From Pararhizobium capsulatum DSM 1112 (GTDB lineage Bacteria; Pseudomonadota; Alphaproteobacteria; Rhizobiales; Rhizobiaceae), in contig NZ_JAUSVF010000001.1 of assembly GCF_030814475.1 (NCBI RefSeq), forward strand, positions 3,354,001 through 3,418,000: 64,000 bases of DNA, read 5' to 3'. The position numbers and the translations under genes were made by a program. Shown piece after piece: positions 1 to 8,909 of this stretch. The notes beneath the pieces are model-generated. The model did no database searches. It had not been told where the DNA came from and was given only the letters and a program-made list of their open reading frames with translations. Within the stretch, counting starts at the first letter, position 1. Every line of letters starts with the position of its first letter.

Positions 1-85
1 ACAGTTCCCCGAACAGGACGAAAACATCGCCTTTGCGGAAGACCGTATTCTCGGAAAGACGTTTCAGTGCAACCGGATTTTCCAT
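1..85 (-). CDS. Start of an unidentified gene, cut by the window edge
   Basis: Reading leftwards from an ATG at 85, an open frame of 28 codons runs off the window. It begins MENPVALKRLSENTVF and is free of stops. No strong Shine-Dalgarno is visible upstream, so the start is tentative. The fragment is too short for me to name a family. It would lie downstream of the accessory genes described next. Confidence 0.4.
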   Translation of the reverse strand, partial: MENPVALKRLSENTVFRKGDVFVLFGEL

Positions 86-581
86 GCTGTCAGCTCTTTG
101 ATTCGTGTGCCGTCGAGCAGTGGCTCATACGAACTTTCCCAAAGACATGACTGCACTGGCACAGAATGGGAACTCATTTTCGGTGACCATTCATTTCAAA
201 TCGTGAGGTCGGTCTCTGTTGTTCCTAGAATGCAGCGAAATGCCGAGGCCGTTGGAGATCGGCGCGCCGATACTGAAACGAGTTCGCTGGAAACGCTGGT
301 CTACGGATACTTGCGAGGCTATTGGCGCAGTCTGAGGCTCAATGTTGGCGCGTTCTATCATTGTCGAAGTCACCAATCGGCCGCGTTCCGGACGTGACCG
401 CGCGAACAGCAGACCGACAGCTTCCGGGTACGAATGCGAGTGGCGTGAACGACCGACATCAAGGAGCTTTCCAGCCGTTTCGCGCTACCTGCTGGAGATT
501 AAGTTAAAGCCGAAATATCCGGGATTAGGCAGCAATTGCCACCAAATTGGTAATCGTGGAGATTTCATGAAACAGGCAAAT
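86..581. other. 496 bp without a convincing gene
   Basis: Several short overlapping frames exist on both strands, but none has a good ribosome binding site, a recognisable motif or a length that stands out. I see no tRNA, clear terminator or repeat. It may be decayed accessory DNA beyond the end of the toxin gene. Confidence 0.5.
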
Positions 582-1085
582 TCAATCCCGATTTTTCGAC
601 ACGGATTTGTGAGCGCTGTTTAAGCGCTTTTCGGCCTTGTCGTCCGATGCCCCCTTCAATAGTTTCTCCCAGTCATCCGGAGGGTTGCCGCTATTCAGCA
701 TATCCTTAAACACTGCATATGCATCTGACTTCGATCCGTAAGTTCTCAAACTGTTTTCGTCATTCACCCATGCGAAAATGATCACCTTAGCTCGACTGCT
801 ATAGCGGAAGAAAAGGCGAAATCGCGCCGCGCCAAATTTCGCTCGAAACCAATGCCGTCGATTGGTTCCGAGTGTCTTGCCTTGAACATAGGATGTCGAA
901 GTCGGGTCTTGGGGAATCTTTTCAAACATCAATTCCAGAAGCGCGGCCAGCAGTTTGGCGTTGGCGCTGTCCTGGTAACCCTCAAGTTCCTTGAGCTTCA
1001 GCGCATCGACCGATGCAGTTAGTTTTTCCAACTGGTCGAGCAGAAGTGGGTGAGCATGTACAGTCCAGCCGTTGATGACAGGCAT
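582..1085 (-). CDS. yhaV: YhaV-family toxin (RelE-like ribonuclease)
   Basis: The 167-aa protein has the YhaV layout: an opening NGWTVHAHPLLLDQL, a central SxSYVQGKTLG then RRHWFRAKFGAARFRLFFRY, and FAWVNDENSLRTYGSKSDAYAVF. In E. coli, YhaV is an mRNA-cleaving toxin neutralised by PrlF. It starts 3 nt after the stop of the antitoxin gene, so the two form one operon. The C-terminal tail is lysine-rich. Family assignment is firm; activity is inferred from family. Confidence 0.9.
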   Translation of the reverse strand: MPVINGWTVHAHPLLLDQLEKLTASVDALKLKELEGYQDSANAKLLAALLELMFEKIPQDPTSTSYVQGKTLGTNRRHWFRAKFGAARFRLFFRYSSRAKVIIFAWVNDENSLRTYGSKSDAYAVFKDMLNSGNPPDDWEKLLKGASDDKAEKRLNSAHKSVSKNRD

Positions 1086-1088
1086 AGG

Positions 1089-1421
1089 TCAGATATTCAC
1101 ATCGCCCGCGATGGGGTCTTCCAGATTGAAATGCATCCCCTTGGTCAGTTCAACCATTCGGTCGACCAATGCCTTCGGAAACTCCTGGACACGTTCTGGA
1201 TGCTTCTCCATATCGTCAGCGAGGAAGCTCAAGAAGCTATCAATCACAGGGTCGTCATCAGCTTCGTCCAATTCCTTCTCGATGGAGACATGTCTGTTCT
1301 CATCGACATAGAACGCAACTCGTCCACCATAACCAAGGCCAAGTGCTTCGCGCACCGCCTTGGGAACGGTCACTTGGCCTTTCTCGGTGATCGTGCCTAT
1401 CTTTTTCAACAGGGCAGGCAT
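1089..1421 (-). CDS. prlF: PrlF-family antitoxin (AbrB-type DNA-binding)
   Basis: The 110-aa protein opens with a swapped-hairpin AbrB/SpoVT-type domain (TITEKGQVTVPKAVREALGLG, about residues 10-30) followed by an acidic helical segment and PIDSFLSFLADDM-like region that is conserved in PrlF (SohA). It is the first gene of the operon and would both bind YhaV and repress the promoter. The inverted repeat at 1456-1479 just upstream is the likely operator. Confidence 0.9.
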   Translation of the reverse strand: MPALLKKIGTITEKGQVTVPKAVREALGLGYGGRVAFYVDENRHVSIEKELDEADDDPVIDSFLSFLADDMEKHPERVQEFPKALVDRMVELTKGMHFNLEDPIAGDVNI

Positions 1422-1455
1422 TTTAGTCCCTTATGAGTCTCTTTAGCTGGCCCGA

Positions 1456-1484
1456 AAAGTAAGGATTTTTGCTTACTTTGTCAA
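1456..1484 (-). promoter_or_regulatory. Promoter/operator of the prlF-yhaV operon
   Basis: A perfect 8-bp inverted repeat (AAAGTAAG / CTTACTTT, 8-nt spacer) occupies 1456-1479, 35-58 nt before the prlF start. On the minus strand a TTGACA hexamer (1484-1479) abuts and overlaps its outer edge. This layout fits autorepression by an AbrB-type antitoxin. The -10 element is weak (TACTTT at 1461-1456). Confidence 0.6.
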
Positions 1485-1576
1485 TGCCCGAATAAATCTA
1501 TAGCGCGGCCGCTAGGCAGCGCAGTTGGTGGCAGTTGCTACCTAATTCCGGAAATATCTTCGCTGTCCTCGTACGG

Positions 1577-2065
1577 TCAATTCTCCCCACCAGACTTTGG
1601 GTCTGTCTCGGATGGCGTGGGCGCGATGTGAGGCACCGCTGCGAGAATGACCAACACGATCGCGGTTGATAAGACGGCAGTTACTTCCATTCCCAGGCCA
1701 GCCACTATGCCGATCGCGGCTGTCGCCCAGATACTGGCCGCTGTGGTGAGCCCCTCTACCTCGCGCTGCGCCGAGCGGATTATGATAGCACCCGCGCCGA
1801 GGAAGCCTATTCCTTGAACGACACCCTGCAGTACCCGTGACAGATCGCTGATCTGCATGCCGCTCTGCAGTGGACCTAAAACGAACAGTGCAGCACCCAC
1901 GGCAACCAACATATGTGTCCGCAAGCCAGCACTTCTGCCCTTGCTCTAGCGTTCGAACCCGAGAATCCCACCGAGAACCGCCGCGATCACAAGGCGCACA
2001 GTGATGCGAGTTATGGCCGCCGCGTCTGGCACATCAGAGAATTCTTTGACTAACGTCCCCCAAAC
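1577..2065 (-). pseudogene. MgtC/SapB-family membrane protein, interrupted by an amber codon
   Basis: Read continuously on the minus strand, the frame gives a typical MgtC core: KEFSDVPDAAAITRITVRL, GGILGFER, then a TAG codon (about 1948-1946), then SKGRSAGLRTHMLVAVGAALFVL, FLGAGAIIIRS and GLTTAASIWATAAIG. The amber replaces the acidic residue that normally follows the GxER motif; no base is gained or lost. Several hydrophobic helices are evident. The first codon is unclear; residues matching the family begin near 2065. Either a recent nonsense mutation or a sequencing error. Confidence 0.75.
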
Positions 2066-2642
2066 TTCGTCTCCCACGGTCGCATCCTTATGTCGTTCGC
2101 AAATTTGGCATGTAGACGAGGTGACATACAAACACCGCGCTGGCAACTTCACTGCCGCCATCGTCACCCGTGAGCGTAGCGTTTGTGCTGATAGGGGAAT
2201 AACAGCCATATCGGACGGTCAATTGCAGCGCGCCTTCCCCCAACCGTCTAGCGGAGCGATACTCGTGAGAGCGAAAGCAGCAAGCGCCGGGATGTAAAGC
2301 CGTGTCCGCATTTAGGGACGTGCAAACACGGTGTGAATGACGGGAATAAAGGCGCAAAGCTGCCTCTCAATCATGCAGCCATCGATGTCCGCTTCGGGCC
2401 GGCCGGAAGGCGTCATGGCACGGAAACGATATCGCGGCCGCTTCTCCATCGTCGGAGACATTAGCAGGCCCTGCCACGTCCAAAAGTCGATTTGAACAGC
2501 ATTGCTCCCGCCTGAGGCGAAGCGATATCTGCGGGGTACATGGGCCTGCTTCTTCGGGCCTTGGTCTTTGGTGTCGTCCGTCATGCCCGCTGATATGGAC
2601 GCAATAGGAAGCTTTTTAAAGATTTCGTGTTGCCATGGCGGC
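2066..2642. other. 577 bp with no firmly supported gene
   Basis: A 110-codon minus-strand frame at 2312-2644 (contains RYRFRAMTPSGRPEADIDG) might be real, since its start overlaps that of the divergent ligase gene, but it shows no family I know and no ribosome binding site. The plus-strand frame upstream of 2643 that is continuous with the ligase (from 2502) looks non-coding in composition and was not used for its start. Confidence 0.4.
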
Positions 2643-3710
2643 ATGACAAAGCCGCCTCACCCCCCTCGATCAAAGCCGTTGCTCCGCGACGACGGCGGGC
2701 CGTTGCAAAGTCGGACGATCAATAAGCGGAATCCAGCGCAACCACGATTGCCGTTCGATCCCTTGCCGTCGCGGATCGAACCTGCGCTTGCCTCCCTGAA
2801 ACAAACGCCGCCGGCGGCGGGCAATTGGGGCTGGGAAGTAAAATGGGACGGCTATCGTTTGGCAATCCACGTCAGCGCCGCGGGCGTCCAAATCCTAACG
2901 CGAGGCGGCTATAATTGGGTCGATAGATTTCCAGCAATAGAGAAAGCCGCCCGCGATCTCGGGCCAACATCGATGATCCTAGACGGCGAGGGTGTCGTTC
3001 TCGATGAACAAGGACGGTCGGATTTCAACGCCCTCCAGACCTCCCTCGGGGCCGTCGGCCGACGTAGCGGCAACAAGACGGCTGGCAACGCGATCTTCTA
3101 CGCGTTCGATCTTCTGTATCTCGATGGCCACGATCTGCGCGGCCTCGAATACAGCGAACGGCGGCATCTGCTTGATGATACCTTGCGAGGGTTCGACGGT
3201 GCCATTCGCATTTCGGAAGAAATCGAGGCTGATCCCGCCGCCCTCCTTGAACATGCCTGCCGCCTCGGGCTTGAGGGCATTGTCGGCAAGAACCGCGATA
3301 GCCGTTATAGAAGCGGCCGAACTGGCGATTGGGTAAAACTGAAATGCGTCCAATCGGAACCGTTCTTCATCGTCGGTTATGAACCGTCCAAGGCGGCACC
3401 TGGCGGCTTCGGTTCGCTTCTCCTAGCCGCCTATAAAGGCGACGATCTCGTCTATGTCGGGTCGGTCGGCACTGGTTTTAAAGAGCGTGTCGCCCTCGAT
3501 CTCCGTGCTATATTCGACAAGCTGGCATGGACGCGGAAAGCACCGCCTATGGCATACGACGGCAAGCGGGCGGTGGTATGGGTCCAACCAACGTTGATTG
3601 CAGAAATCGAGTTTCGGCAATGGACACCTGACAACAAACTTCGCCATTCCGCTTTCAAGGGACTGCGGGAACAGGAAGACAACGCCAGCGTTTACCGAAT
3701 GGAACATTGA
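2643..3710 (+). CDS. ATP-dependent DNA ligase (LigC/LigD ligase-domain type)
   Basis: The 355-aa protein carries the nucleotidyltransferase motif I EVKWDGYRL with adenylated Lys67, then motif III-like YAFDLLYLDG, motif IV LEGIVGKN and motif V DWVKLKC, followed by an OB-fold domain. It seals nicks through an AMP-lysine intermediate. It has only the ligase module of LigD, with no polymerase or phosphoesterase domain, and no ku gene is nearby, so it is a LigC-like stand-alone enzyme. The ATG at 2643 was chosen because the longer upstream extension has no family similarity. Confidence 0.85.
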   Translation: MTKPPHPPRSKPLLRDDGGPLQSRTINKRNPAQPRLPFDPLPSRIEPALASLKQTPPAAGNWGWEVKWDGYRLAIHVSAAGVQILTRGGYNWVDRFPAIEKAARDLGPTSMILDGEGVVLDEQGRSDFNALQTSLGAVGRRSGNKTAGNAIFYAFDLLYLDGHDLRGLEYSERRHLLDDTLRGFDGAIRISEEIEADPAALLEHACRLGLEGIVGKNRDSRYRSGRTGDWVKLKCVQSEPFFIVGYEPSKAAPGGFGSLLLAAYKGDDLVYVGSVGTGFKERVALDLRAIFDKLAWTRKAPPMAYDGKRAVVWVQPTLIAEIEFRQWTPDNKLRHSAFKGLREQEDNASVYRMEH

Positions 3711-4070
3711 GACGGCGGCTTTCACTCCGTTTTTCGGGAGGATCGAAAATCAAAGCGCCGACACGCTCGGCCGACGGTGAAGATTACACCCTCGATCTGG
3801 AAGACACCTTAGACCACCAAGTAGATGAAGTTCTATCTCACACGTTTATTTGACGAGCAGATAATCGTCGGCACCATCGAGACGAGGTTCTACACGATCG
3901 TCGGAATTCTCGAGGTCCCTACAGCGCAGATATTCGGCTTTTCGAGCTTCTCTTACGAGCGGAGTGGCTTCTTACATCATCTCTCACCTTCTTCCTCGCC
4001 GCCGGTGCGTTGAAAAATTATGGTCAGCAACAGCTTCTTCGGCCGATTTCGAACCTCTTGATTGAGCACT
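3711..4070. other. 360 bp without a convincing gene
   Basis: Short frames such as 3825-4013 on the plus strand have no ribosome binding site or motif. The stretch separates the ends of two convergent genes, the ligase and the metallophosphoesterase. I could not find a strong intrinsic terminator in it. Confidence 0.4.
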
Positions 4071-4832
4071 CTAAATTTCCACAACGAGCGCGGGCTCGAA
4101 GCCAGTATTTTCTCCGGGATATCCACGGGGATTGGATACGATACGCGTGTCGGCAATGGTGTAGTCGGCGCGATGATGCACATGACCATGCACCCAGAGC
4201 GTAGGCCCGGTCTGGCGAATGAGGTCTTCGAGATCAGAGGCATAGCAGGCCGAGAGCGGGTCATGGCGAAACATGGCCGCAATCGAACGCGGAGACGGCG
4301 TATGGTGAGTGACGACCACACTCTTCTGGCCACCGCGCTTGCGGAGTTCGGCAGCGATGAAGTCCCTCGTCTCGACGTGTTTTCTGTAGGCATGCAACGG
4401 CCTGAACTTGGAAAACGGGTCTTTGGACAACTTGATCTTTTTGAAGTCGTTCATTCCGCTTTGGGCATATGACATTGCGACCTGTGGATCGTGTCCGAAA
4501 AGCCGGAAATCGGACCACAGCGTGCCGCCCACAAAAAACACACCATCGATCTCCACGCCTTCATTTTCCAGGAAATGAAGATCGGGGTAGCTTGCCATCT
4601 TGGCGTCGCGCAGGCTTTCCTGCAACGACGCGCCATAGAACTCGTGGTTTCCCGCCACGAAGACGATCGGTATCTTGAGAGCCATTCTTTTGGTCAGCCA
4701 CGCCAGGCTTGGAAGTACACCTTTTATCAGCACGTCGCCGGCGCAGACCATAACGTCCGCGTCTGATGGCGGCTCAACGTTGAAAGGCTCACCAAATTCT
4801 AGGTGAAGGTCAGAAACGATCCAGATTTTCAT
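4071..4832 (-). CDS. Calcineurin-like metallophosphoesterase
   Basis: All metal-binding blocks of the family are present in 253 aa: SDLHLE (D8, H10), AGDV (D33), GNHEFYG (N62, H63), VVVTHHTPSP and HGHVHHRADY near residues 215-224. Such enzymes use two metals to hydrolyse phosphodiesters or phosphomonoesters; substrate is not predictable. It is the last gene of a minus-strand operon, 3 nt after the 330-aa gene. A truncated relative lies at 7801-8103 at the other end of the same cassette. Confidence 0.9.
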   Translation of the reverse strand: MKIWIVSDLHLEFGEPFNVEPPSDADVMVCAGDVLIKGVLPSLAWLTKRMALKIPIVFVAGNHEFYGASLQESLRDAKMASYPDLHFLENEGVEIDGVFFVGGTLWSDFRLFGHDPQVAMSYAQSGMNDFKKIKLSKDPFSKFRPLHAYRKHVETRDFIAAELRKRGGQKSVVVTHHTPSPRSIAAMFRHDPLSACYASDLEDLIRQTGPTLWVHGHVHHRADYTIADTRIVSNPRGYPGENTGFEPALVVEI

Positions 4833-4835
4833 AGG

Positions 4836-5828
4836 CTAAGCCATGCTCCATCGGGATAAAAACGGGAATTCTGGCAAATATCGGCTGGCAAACTTCATCC
4901 TCATATCGAGGGCGACCGGGTCAAACTGGAAATACAGAGTGCGCTTGGATTCCTCAAGGGAAAGCCACCCACCGTCCAACCGCCATCGCTTGCCAAATAG
5001 GCGATCAATGTCCATGCAGCTCAAAGACCGCAGTGATCGCAAGGCATCGTCCCGCGTTTTCGGAGTGGGCGCATGACGTTCGGCAACCTCCAGCCATTCT
5101 ACGATGTCCTGCTCGGGAATGCTGGCCAGCTTCCTGATCTCCGCGGCTATGTCCTTCGGCACATCGGCCACCGCTGCTTTGCACGCCTCAACGAAACGGG
5201 GGTCTTCCGTGTAATCAATCCTCCACTGCTCGGGGTAGACACGCCAGAGAATCGTCTCCGCCTGCTCTGTCCACCGACCGTCGAGGATTAGTCCAAGAGT
5301 CTGGAAAACCTGAAACGCCCGTGGTTCGAGGTAGGCCGGACCGCTGCCATGGGCCGCGAGGATGTTGGGCCCGGGAAGGCCTACTGGATTCCGTCCGCCG
5401 CGAGTTCCAGCGAAGTGCCGGTAGCCTAAAACACTCGATTTACTGGACAGCCAAACGACGGCCGTTGCGATATCATCCCAGCGCGGCAGGTTCGCGGGCA
5501 ATTTAGGTTGGGCTACAGGCTTCGCGCCTCCCGTTACTTCAACGGCGTGCCCGAGGGCAATCAAAGCCTGGCACGCCACCTCAAACGCGCCGATGGATAA
5601 ATGGCTCCAACCCCCATCCGGAGCGTTTGGAAGGCTTTGCGCTAAAGACTCGGCGACCGGGCCTACCCAATCTGGAAGCGGAATTGGTTTTGCGACCACT
5701 CCTTTGCCAACGACGATTCGATGAAACAAAGGTTCGAAGCCGATTTCGTCAAGCGCTTCCCCCAGGGAACCAGGCATCGGTTTCCCGCCCGTCTTGCGTC
5801 TGGATGATTGTGTGCGTTTCGCCATCAT
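4836..5828 (-). CDS. Unknown 330-aa protein of the protease cassette
   Basis: I do not recognise the family. The N-terminus is basic ([18 protein letters not shown]), the middle carries an alanine-rich helical block, and a conserved-looking [19 protein letters not shown] segment sits near residue 150. No signal peptide or membrane segment is visible. Its ATG overlaps the stop of the FtsH-like gene by 4 nt, so translation is probably coupled, and the metallophosphoesterase follows 3 nt later. The context suggests a partner or substrate adaptor of the protease, which is only inference. Confidence 0.7.
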   Translation of the reverse strand: MMAKRTQSSRRKTGGKPMPGSLGEALDEIGFEPLFHRIVVGKGVVAKPIPLPDWVGPVAESLAQSLPNAPDGGWSHLSIGAFEVACQALIALGHAVEVTGGAKPVAQPKLPANLPRWDDIATAVVWLSSKSSVLGYRHFAGTRGGRNPVGLPGPNILAAHGSGPAYLEPRAFQVFQTLGLILDGRWTEQAETILWRVYPEQWRIDYTEDPRFVEACKAAVADVPKDIAAEIRKLASIPEQDIVEWLEVAERHAPTPKTRDDALRSLRSLSCMDIDRLFGKRWRLDGGWLSLEESKRTLYFQFDPVALDMRMKFASRYLPEFPFLSRWSMA

Positions 5829-7820
5829 GTACCCGTCCTCGGTTGCGTTTTCGCAAGACTGACGGCGGTCCGCCGATAACGGCGGATAGTTTCGACAACC
5901 TCCTCACCCGTCATCGTCTTGACTTCCACGAGGCGGTTTACAAGCTCCTCCAGCGCGCGTCGCTGAGCCTGAATTATAGACGTCGCTCTTCGTAGCTCCG
6001 CCTCCAGAACCGTATGGACCTCCCTGCGAAGCTCGGGATGGTATGTTCGCATGGCAGCCAACTCGGCCTCGGTGAGCCCTCCCACCATCAGCGTGTGCCC
6101 CATGCCCAGGGACCCTTCCACCGCCGTGGCAAGATCGGTCGCCCGGTTTAGGTCAGCACTACTTGATCCCGCCCGCCGTCTCCAAACGAACCAAAGACCT
6201 CGATTTCTGCGGCGATACCCCCCAAGCAGACCGCAATAGCGTTCTCGTAGTGCGTTCGCGTCTTTCGTTGCGCTCCTGCGTGCTCGTATTCAACGTAACC
6301 GAGCACGCGATTTTCGGCGTTGATTCGATAGCTCGAGATTTTCATGCCGGTGACGTTGCCGTGCCCTAGCTCGAAACCCACAATTGCGTGGCCCGCTTCG
6401 TGGACTGCCAAAGCGCGGATATATTCGTCCGGTAACGCAGACATGGGACGAAGCTTGCTGATTATGTGTCGACCGCTGACTTTTTCCGATTGACGCCGGG
6501 CAGAACGTTTCGCGTCCTTGACCAGTAGCTCGATATCGGCTCCGGACAAACCGTCCGTCGCGAGATCAAATTGCTCAACCTCACCGACATCGAGCGTGAT
6601 GCCGCTATGAAACGTCAGGATCGATTGACGAGCCTTGGCGTCTGGAAATCCGACCTCGATGTGTCGGTCAAGCCGCCCCGCCCTCCTGATCGCGCTATCC
6701 AGCTGGTTCGGAAAATTGCAAGCGCCGACCACCACAACACCTTGTCGGGGCTCAAATCCGCCCAGCAGTTCCAAAAGTGTTGCGATGATAAACCCGAAAT
6801 AAACGTCGTGCCGGTCCCTTCCACCCCGAGAGCCAATGGTGTCTATCTCGTCGATAAATAGTATGGCGGGCGCATTAATCTTCGCTTCGTTGAACGACGC
6901 TCGCGTCGCCTTGATGGCATCGTCGAGGTGGCCGGCCTCCAGCCACTTTGATACCGAACCGTACACAAGCGGTACGTCGCAGGTATTGGCGAGTGCACGC
7001 GCGAAAATGGTTTTTCCGACCCCGGGCGGCCCCGAAATCAAGACCCCGGCGTGGACATCGCTCCAAGGAACTAGTCCGGCTTTATAGTTCGCTAGGTCGT
7101 TCGCGAGTTCATGGCCCCACTCCATGAGCTCCCCATAACCGTGCAAGTCAGACAATGTCAGGCCGACGGGCTTGGGCTTAACGAGCCCTTCGGCAGTCGG
7201 CATTCGTTTCGGAAGACTTCGCAGCCGCTGAAAAGCCTGCAAAGGATCGCGTCGATCTTGGAAAGCCTTATAGAGGCGCGGCCACGGTTCGGTTAGCAGG
7301 AGCTCGACATTCTCACTGACTATCGGAAGTCCAGCCCGCCGAAGTGCGGCCTCGGCATGCCTTTCTGTTCGAGAGCCAAGTGGCACCACTGCATCGCAGA
7401 GGAGGCGGTCGTCGTCTTTGATTTCGTAGCCGACCGGCGCAAAGAATATCGCCCTCTCGTCGCGCAGGGCCTCGGCTTCGTTTCGAAAGGCTTCTCGCTC
7501 CATTCGAAGACATTGGATTGGAACACCGTGGTCTTCCAGATTTGCGAAGCGAAGTGGCGGGCAGCTTCCGCAAAAATGGGGAAATAGAAGTCTTCGTTCG
7601 CCACCAGCGTCAGAATGGCCTTCGTATCGATCCTGTTCCAGGATCGCAGAGCATCAGCGACTGCGCAGTAGGCCATGAAGGCCGGTAGCGTCAGAGCCTC
7701 GGCTTGACCGTTTCGGACCATACGCCATGGCACACGCGATTGTTTTCCAAACCGGTTCTTCGGCATGGACACCCCCAATTTATTGAACTCATCAATCCAG
7801 TTAGTAAAATCGACCGCCAT
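5825..7820 (-). pseudogene. FtsH-like AAA+ ATPase / M41 zinc protease with two frameshifts
   Basis: Three frames join into one protein of about 660 residues. The first (from ATG 7820, MAVDFTNWIDEF...) has a novel N-terminal domain. The second carries Walker A GPPGVGKT, Walker B ILFIDEID, the second region of homology AIRRAGRLDRHIEVGFPD and the zinc motif HEAGH. The third carries [14 protein letters not shown], including the expected third zinc ligand, and a helical tail. Frame breaks lie near 7540-7565 and in a C/G tract at 6168-6178. There are no membrane helices, unlike true FtsH. Broken gene, sequencing error, or (for the second break) programmed shifting are all possible. Confidence 0.75.
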
Positions 7821-8103
7821 AAAAGCGCACCCATAACCATCGGACCGCTTTCTGCGGCCGGAGATCGAACCTGTCAGCCCGCTCCAGCCGATGCCATCGA
7901 GAGAGAGTACGGGCGACACCTACCTCACACGAAGATAATAGGCATGTAGGGGGCACCGAACGAAGCCAGCCACAAAATACTCGCGCGATGCCGCCGTCCA
8001 GGATTTCGCCCGAGCAAAGGCACACGTCGGCATCTGGGATTTCGAGCAGCGTGAAGCCTGGGTCTGCCTCAAGATAGAGGCCGGAGAAAATCCAAGCTTT
8101 CAT
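7801..8103 (-). pseudogene. Truncated metallophosphoesterase remnant
   Basis: The first 45 codons (MKAWIFSGLYLEADPGF..IPDADVCLCSGEILDGGIARVF) align with the start of the intact metallophosphoesterase at 4071-4832, but the metal ligands have decayed (SGLYLE for SDLHLE, SGEI for AGDV) and the rest of the domain is missing. A later stretch, GVARTLSRWHRLERADRF, instead resembles the end of the DUF6634-like neighbour, which suggests a deletion or recombination between duplicated gene pairs. The ATG overlaps the upstream stop (ATGA) and the end overlaps the protease start by 20 nt. Confidence 0.65.
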
Positions 8104-8438
8104 TGCTGCCTCGGAGAACGCTGTTCCCAGTAGCTTGGATCGACTTGCTCGCCAAGTTCGTACCATCGAGAGAAAGAACGGGCGATCCGAAGCCCAGGGT
8201 CCAAAAAATAAAGCTCACTGGTAAGTAGCGGCTGACCGTCAGAAAACTTCGGGTGAGCGCTAGGCAAACCTATTAGACACGGAACGGTTCGACGGGCGAT
8301 TGTCCACTTGTCGATTTTTGTCATGCGCATAGTTGCGGCAATCTCTGGCTGTCTAAGATCGCAAGACAATTGCTGAAGATGCGCGGAGAGTTGCTCTCGC
8401 GTCATTCCAAACCAGGCAATCGAAGAAGATGCACTCAC
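8100..8438 (-). CDS. Small DUF6634-like rhizobial protein
   Basis: The 112-aa protein has the pattern I associate with DUF6634: KIDKWTIARRTVPCLIGLPSAHPKFSDGQPLLTS followed by LDPGLRIARSFSRWYELG. Function is unknown. It is the first gene of the minus-strand cassette with the metallophosphoesterases and the FtsH-like protease, and it faces the XRE regulator at 8628 across a 190-bp divergent promoter region. The family name is from memory and moderately sure. Confidence 0.65.
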   Translation of the reverse strand: MSASSSIAWFGMTREQLSAHLQQLSCDLRQPEIAATMRMTKIDKWTIARRTVPCLIGLPSAHPKFSDGQPLLTSELYFLDPGLRIARSFSRWYELGEQVDPSYWEQRSPRQQ

Positions 8439-8571
8439 TGTACCACCTCAAAACTTCGCGGCCCCACCCTGAAGGCTGGGTCGGTAATTGCAGTCTAACC
8501 GCCCGAATCAGATTCGAGGCCACCTGCCGAAGTCTTCAATTACAGCTTTATTAACTATTTTCAATTGATAA

Positions 8572-8590
8572 AAGACGTAATTTACGTCTT
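8572..8590. promoter_or_regulatory. 19-bp palindrome, likely XRE operator
   Basis: AAGACGTAA and TTACGTCTT flank a single central base, a perfect dyad. It sits in the AT-rich divergent intergenic region, about 38 bp before the regulator's chosen start, which suggests self-regulation and perhaps control of the opposing cassette. Confidence 0.55.
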
Positions 8591-8627
8591 ATTTGACGGA
8601 GCGCCGGAATGTCTGTTTCTGCAAAGA

Positions 8628-8909
8628 ATGGCTACTTTGTTGACTGGGGATTTGATACGCGCTGCAAGAGGCCTGATAGGGCTCAGCCAAAGCGCGTTGG
8701 CCAAAAAAGCTGGAATTACTCAAAAGGCGTTGAGTGAGTTTGAACTCGGGAGAAAGCCCATCACGGCGAAAGCCAGCGAAAAGCTGCGCCGCGTTTTCGA
8801 GGAAGAGCAGGTCCAGTTCATTGCGGCAAATATTGCGGAAAGCCACATCGCTGGAGCGGGCGTGCGATGGAAAATTGCTCATCCCTACACAGACATAAAA
8901 GTAATCTGA
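8628..8909 (+). CDS. XRE-type helix-turn-helix regulator
   Basis: The 93-aa protein is essentially a single lambda-repressor-like domain: LTGDLIRAARGLIGLSQSALAKKAGITQKALSEFELGRKP. The longer frame from 8565 is possible, but the ATG at 8628 puts the HTH at the usual distance from the N-terminus. It diverges from the DUF6634/protease cassette and is the obvious candidate regulator. A decayed gene of the same kind lies at 9192-9380. Confidence 0.8.
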   Translation: MATLLTGDLIRAARGLIGLSQSALAKKAGITQKALSEFELGRKPITAKASEKLRRVFEEEQVQFIAANIAESHIAGAGVRWKIAHPYTDIKVI

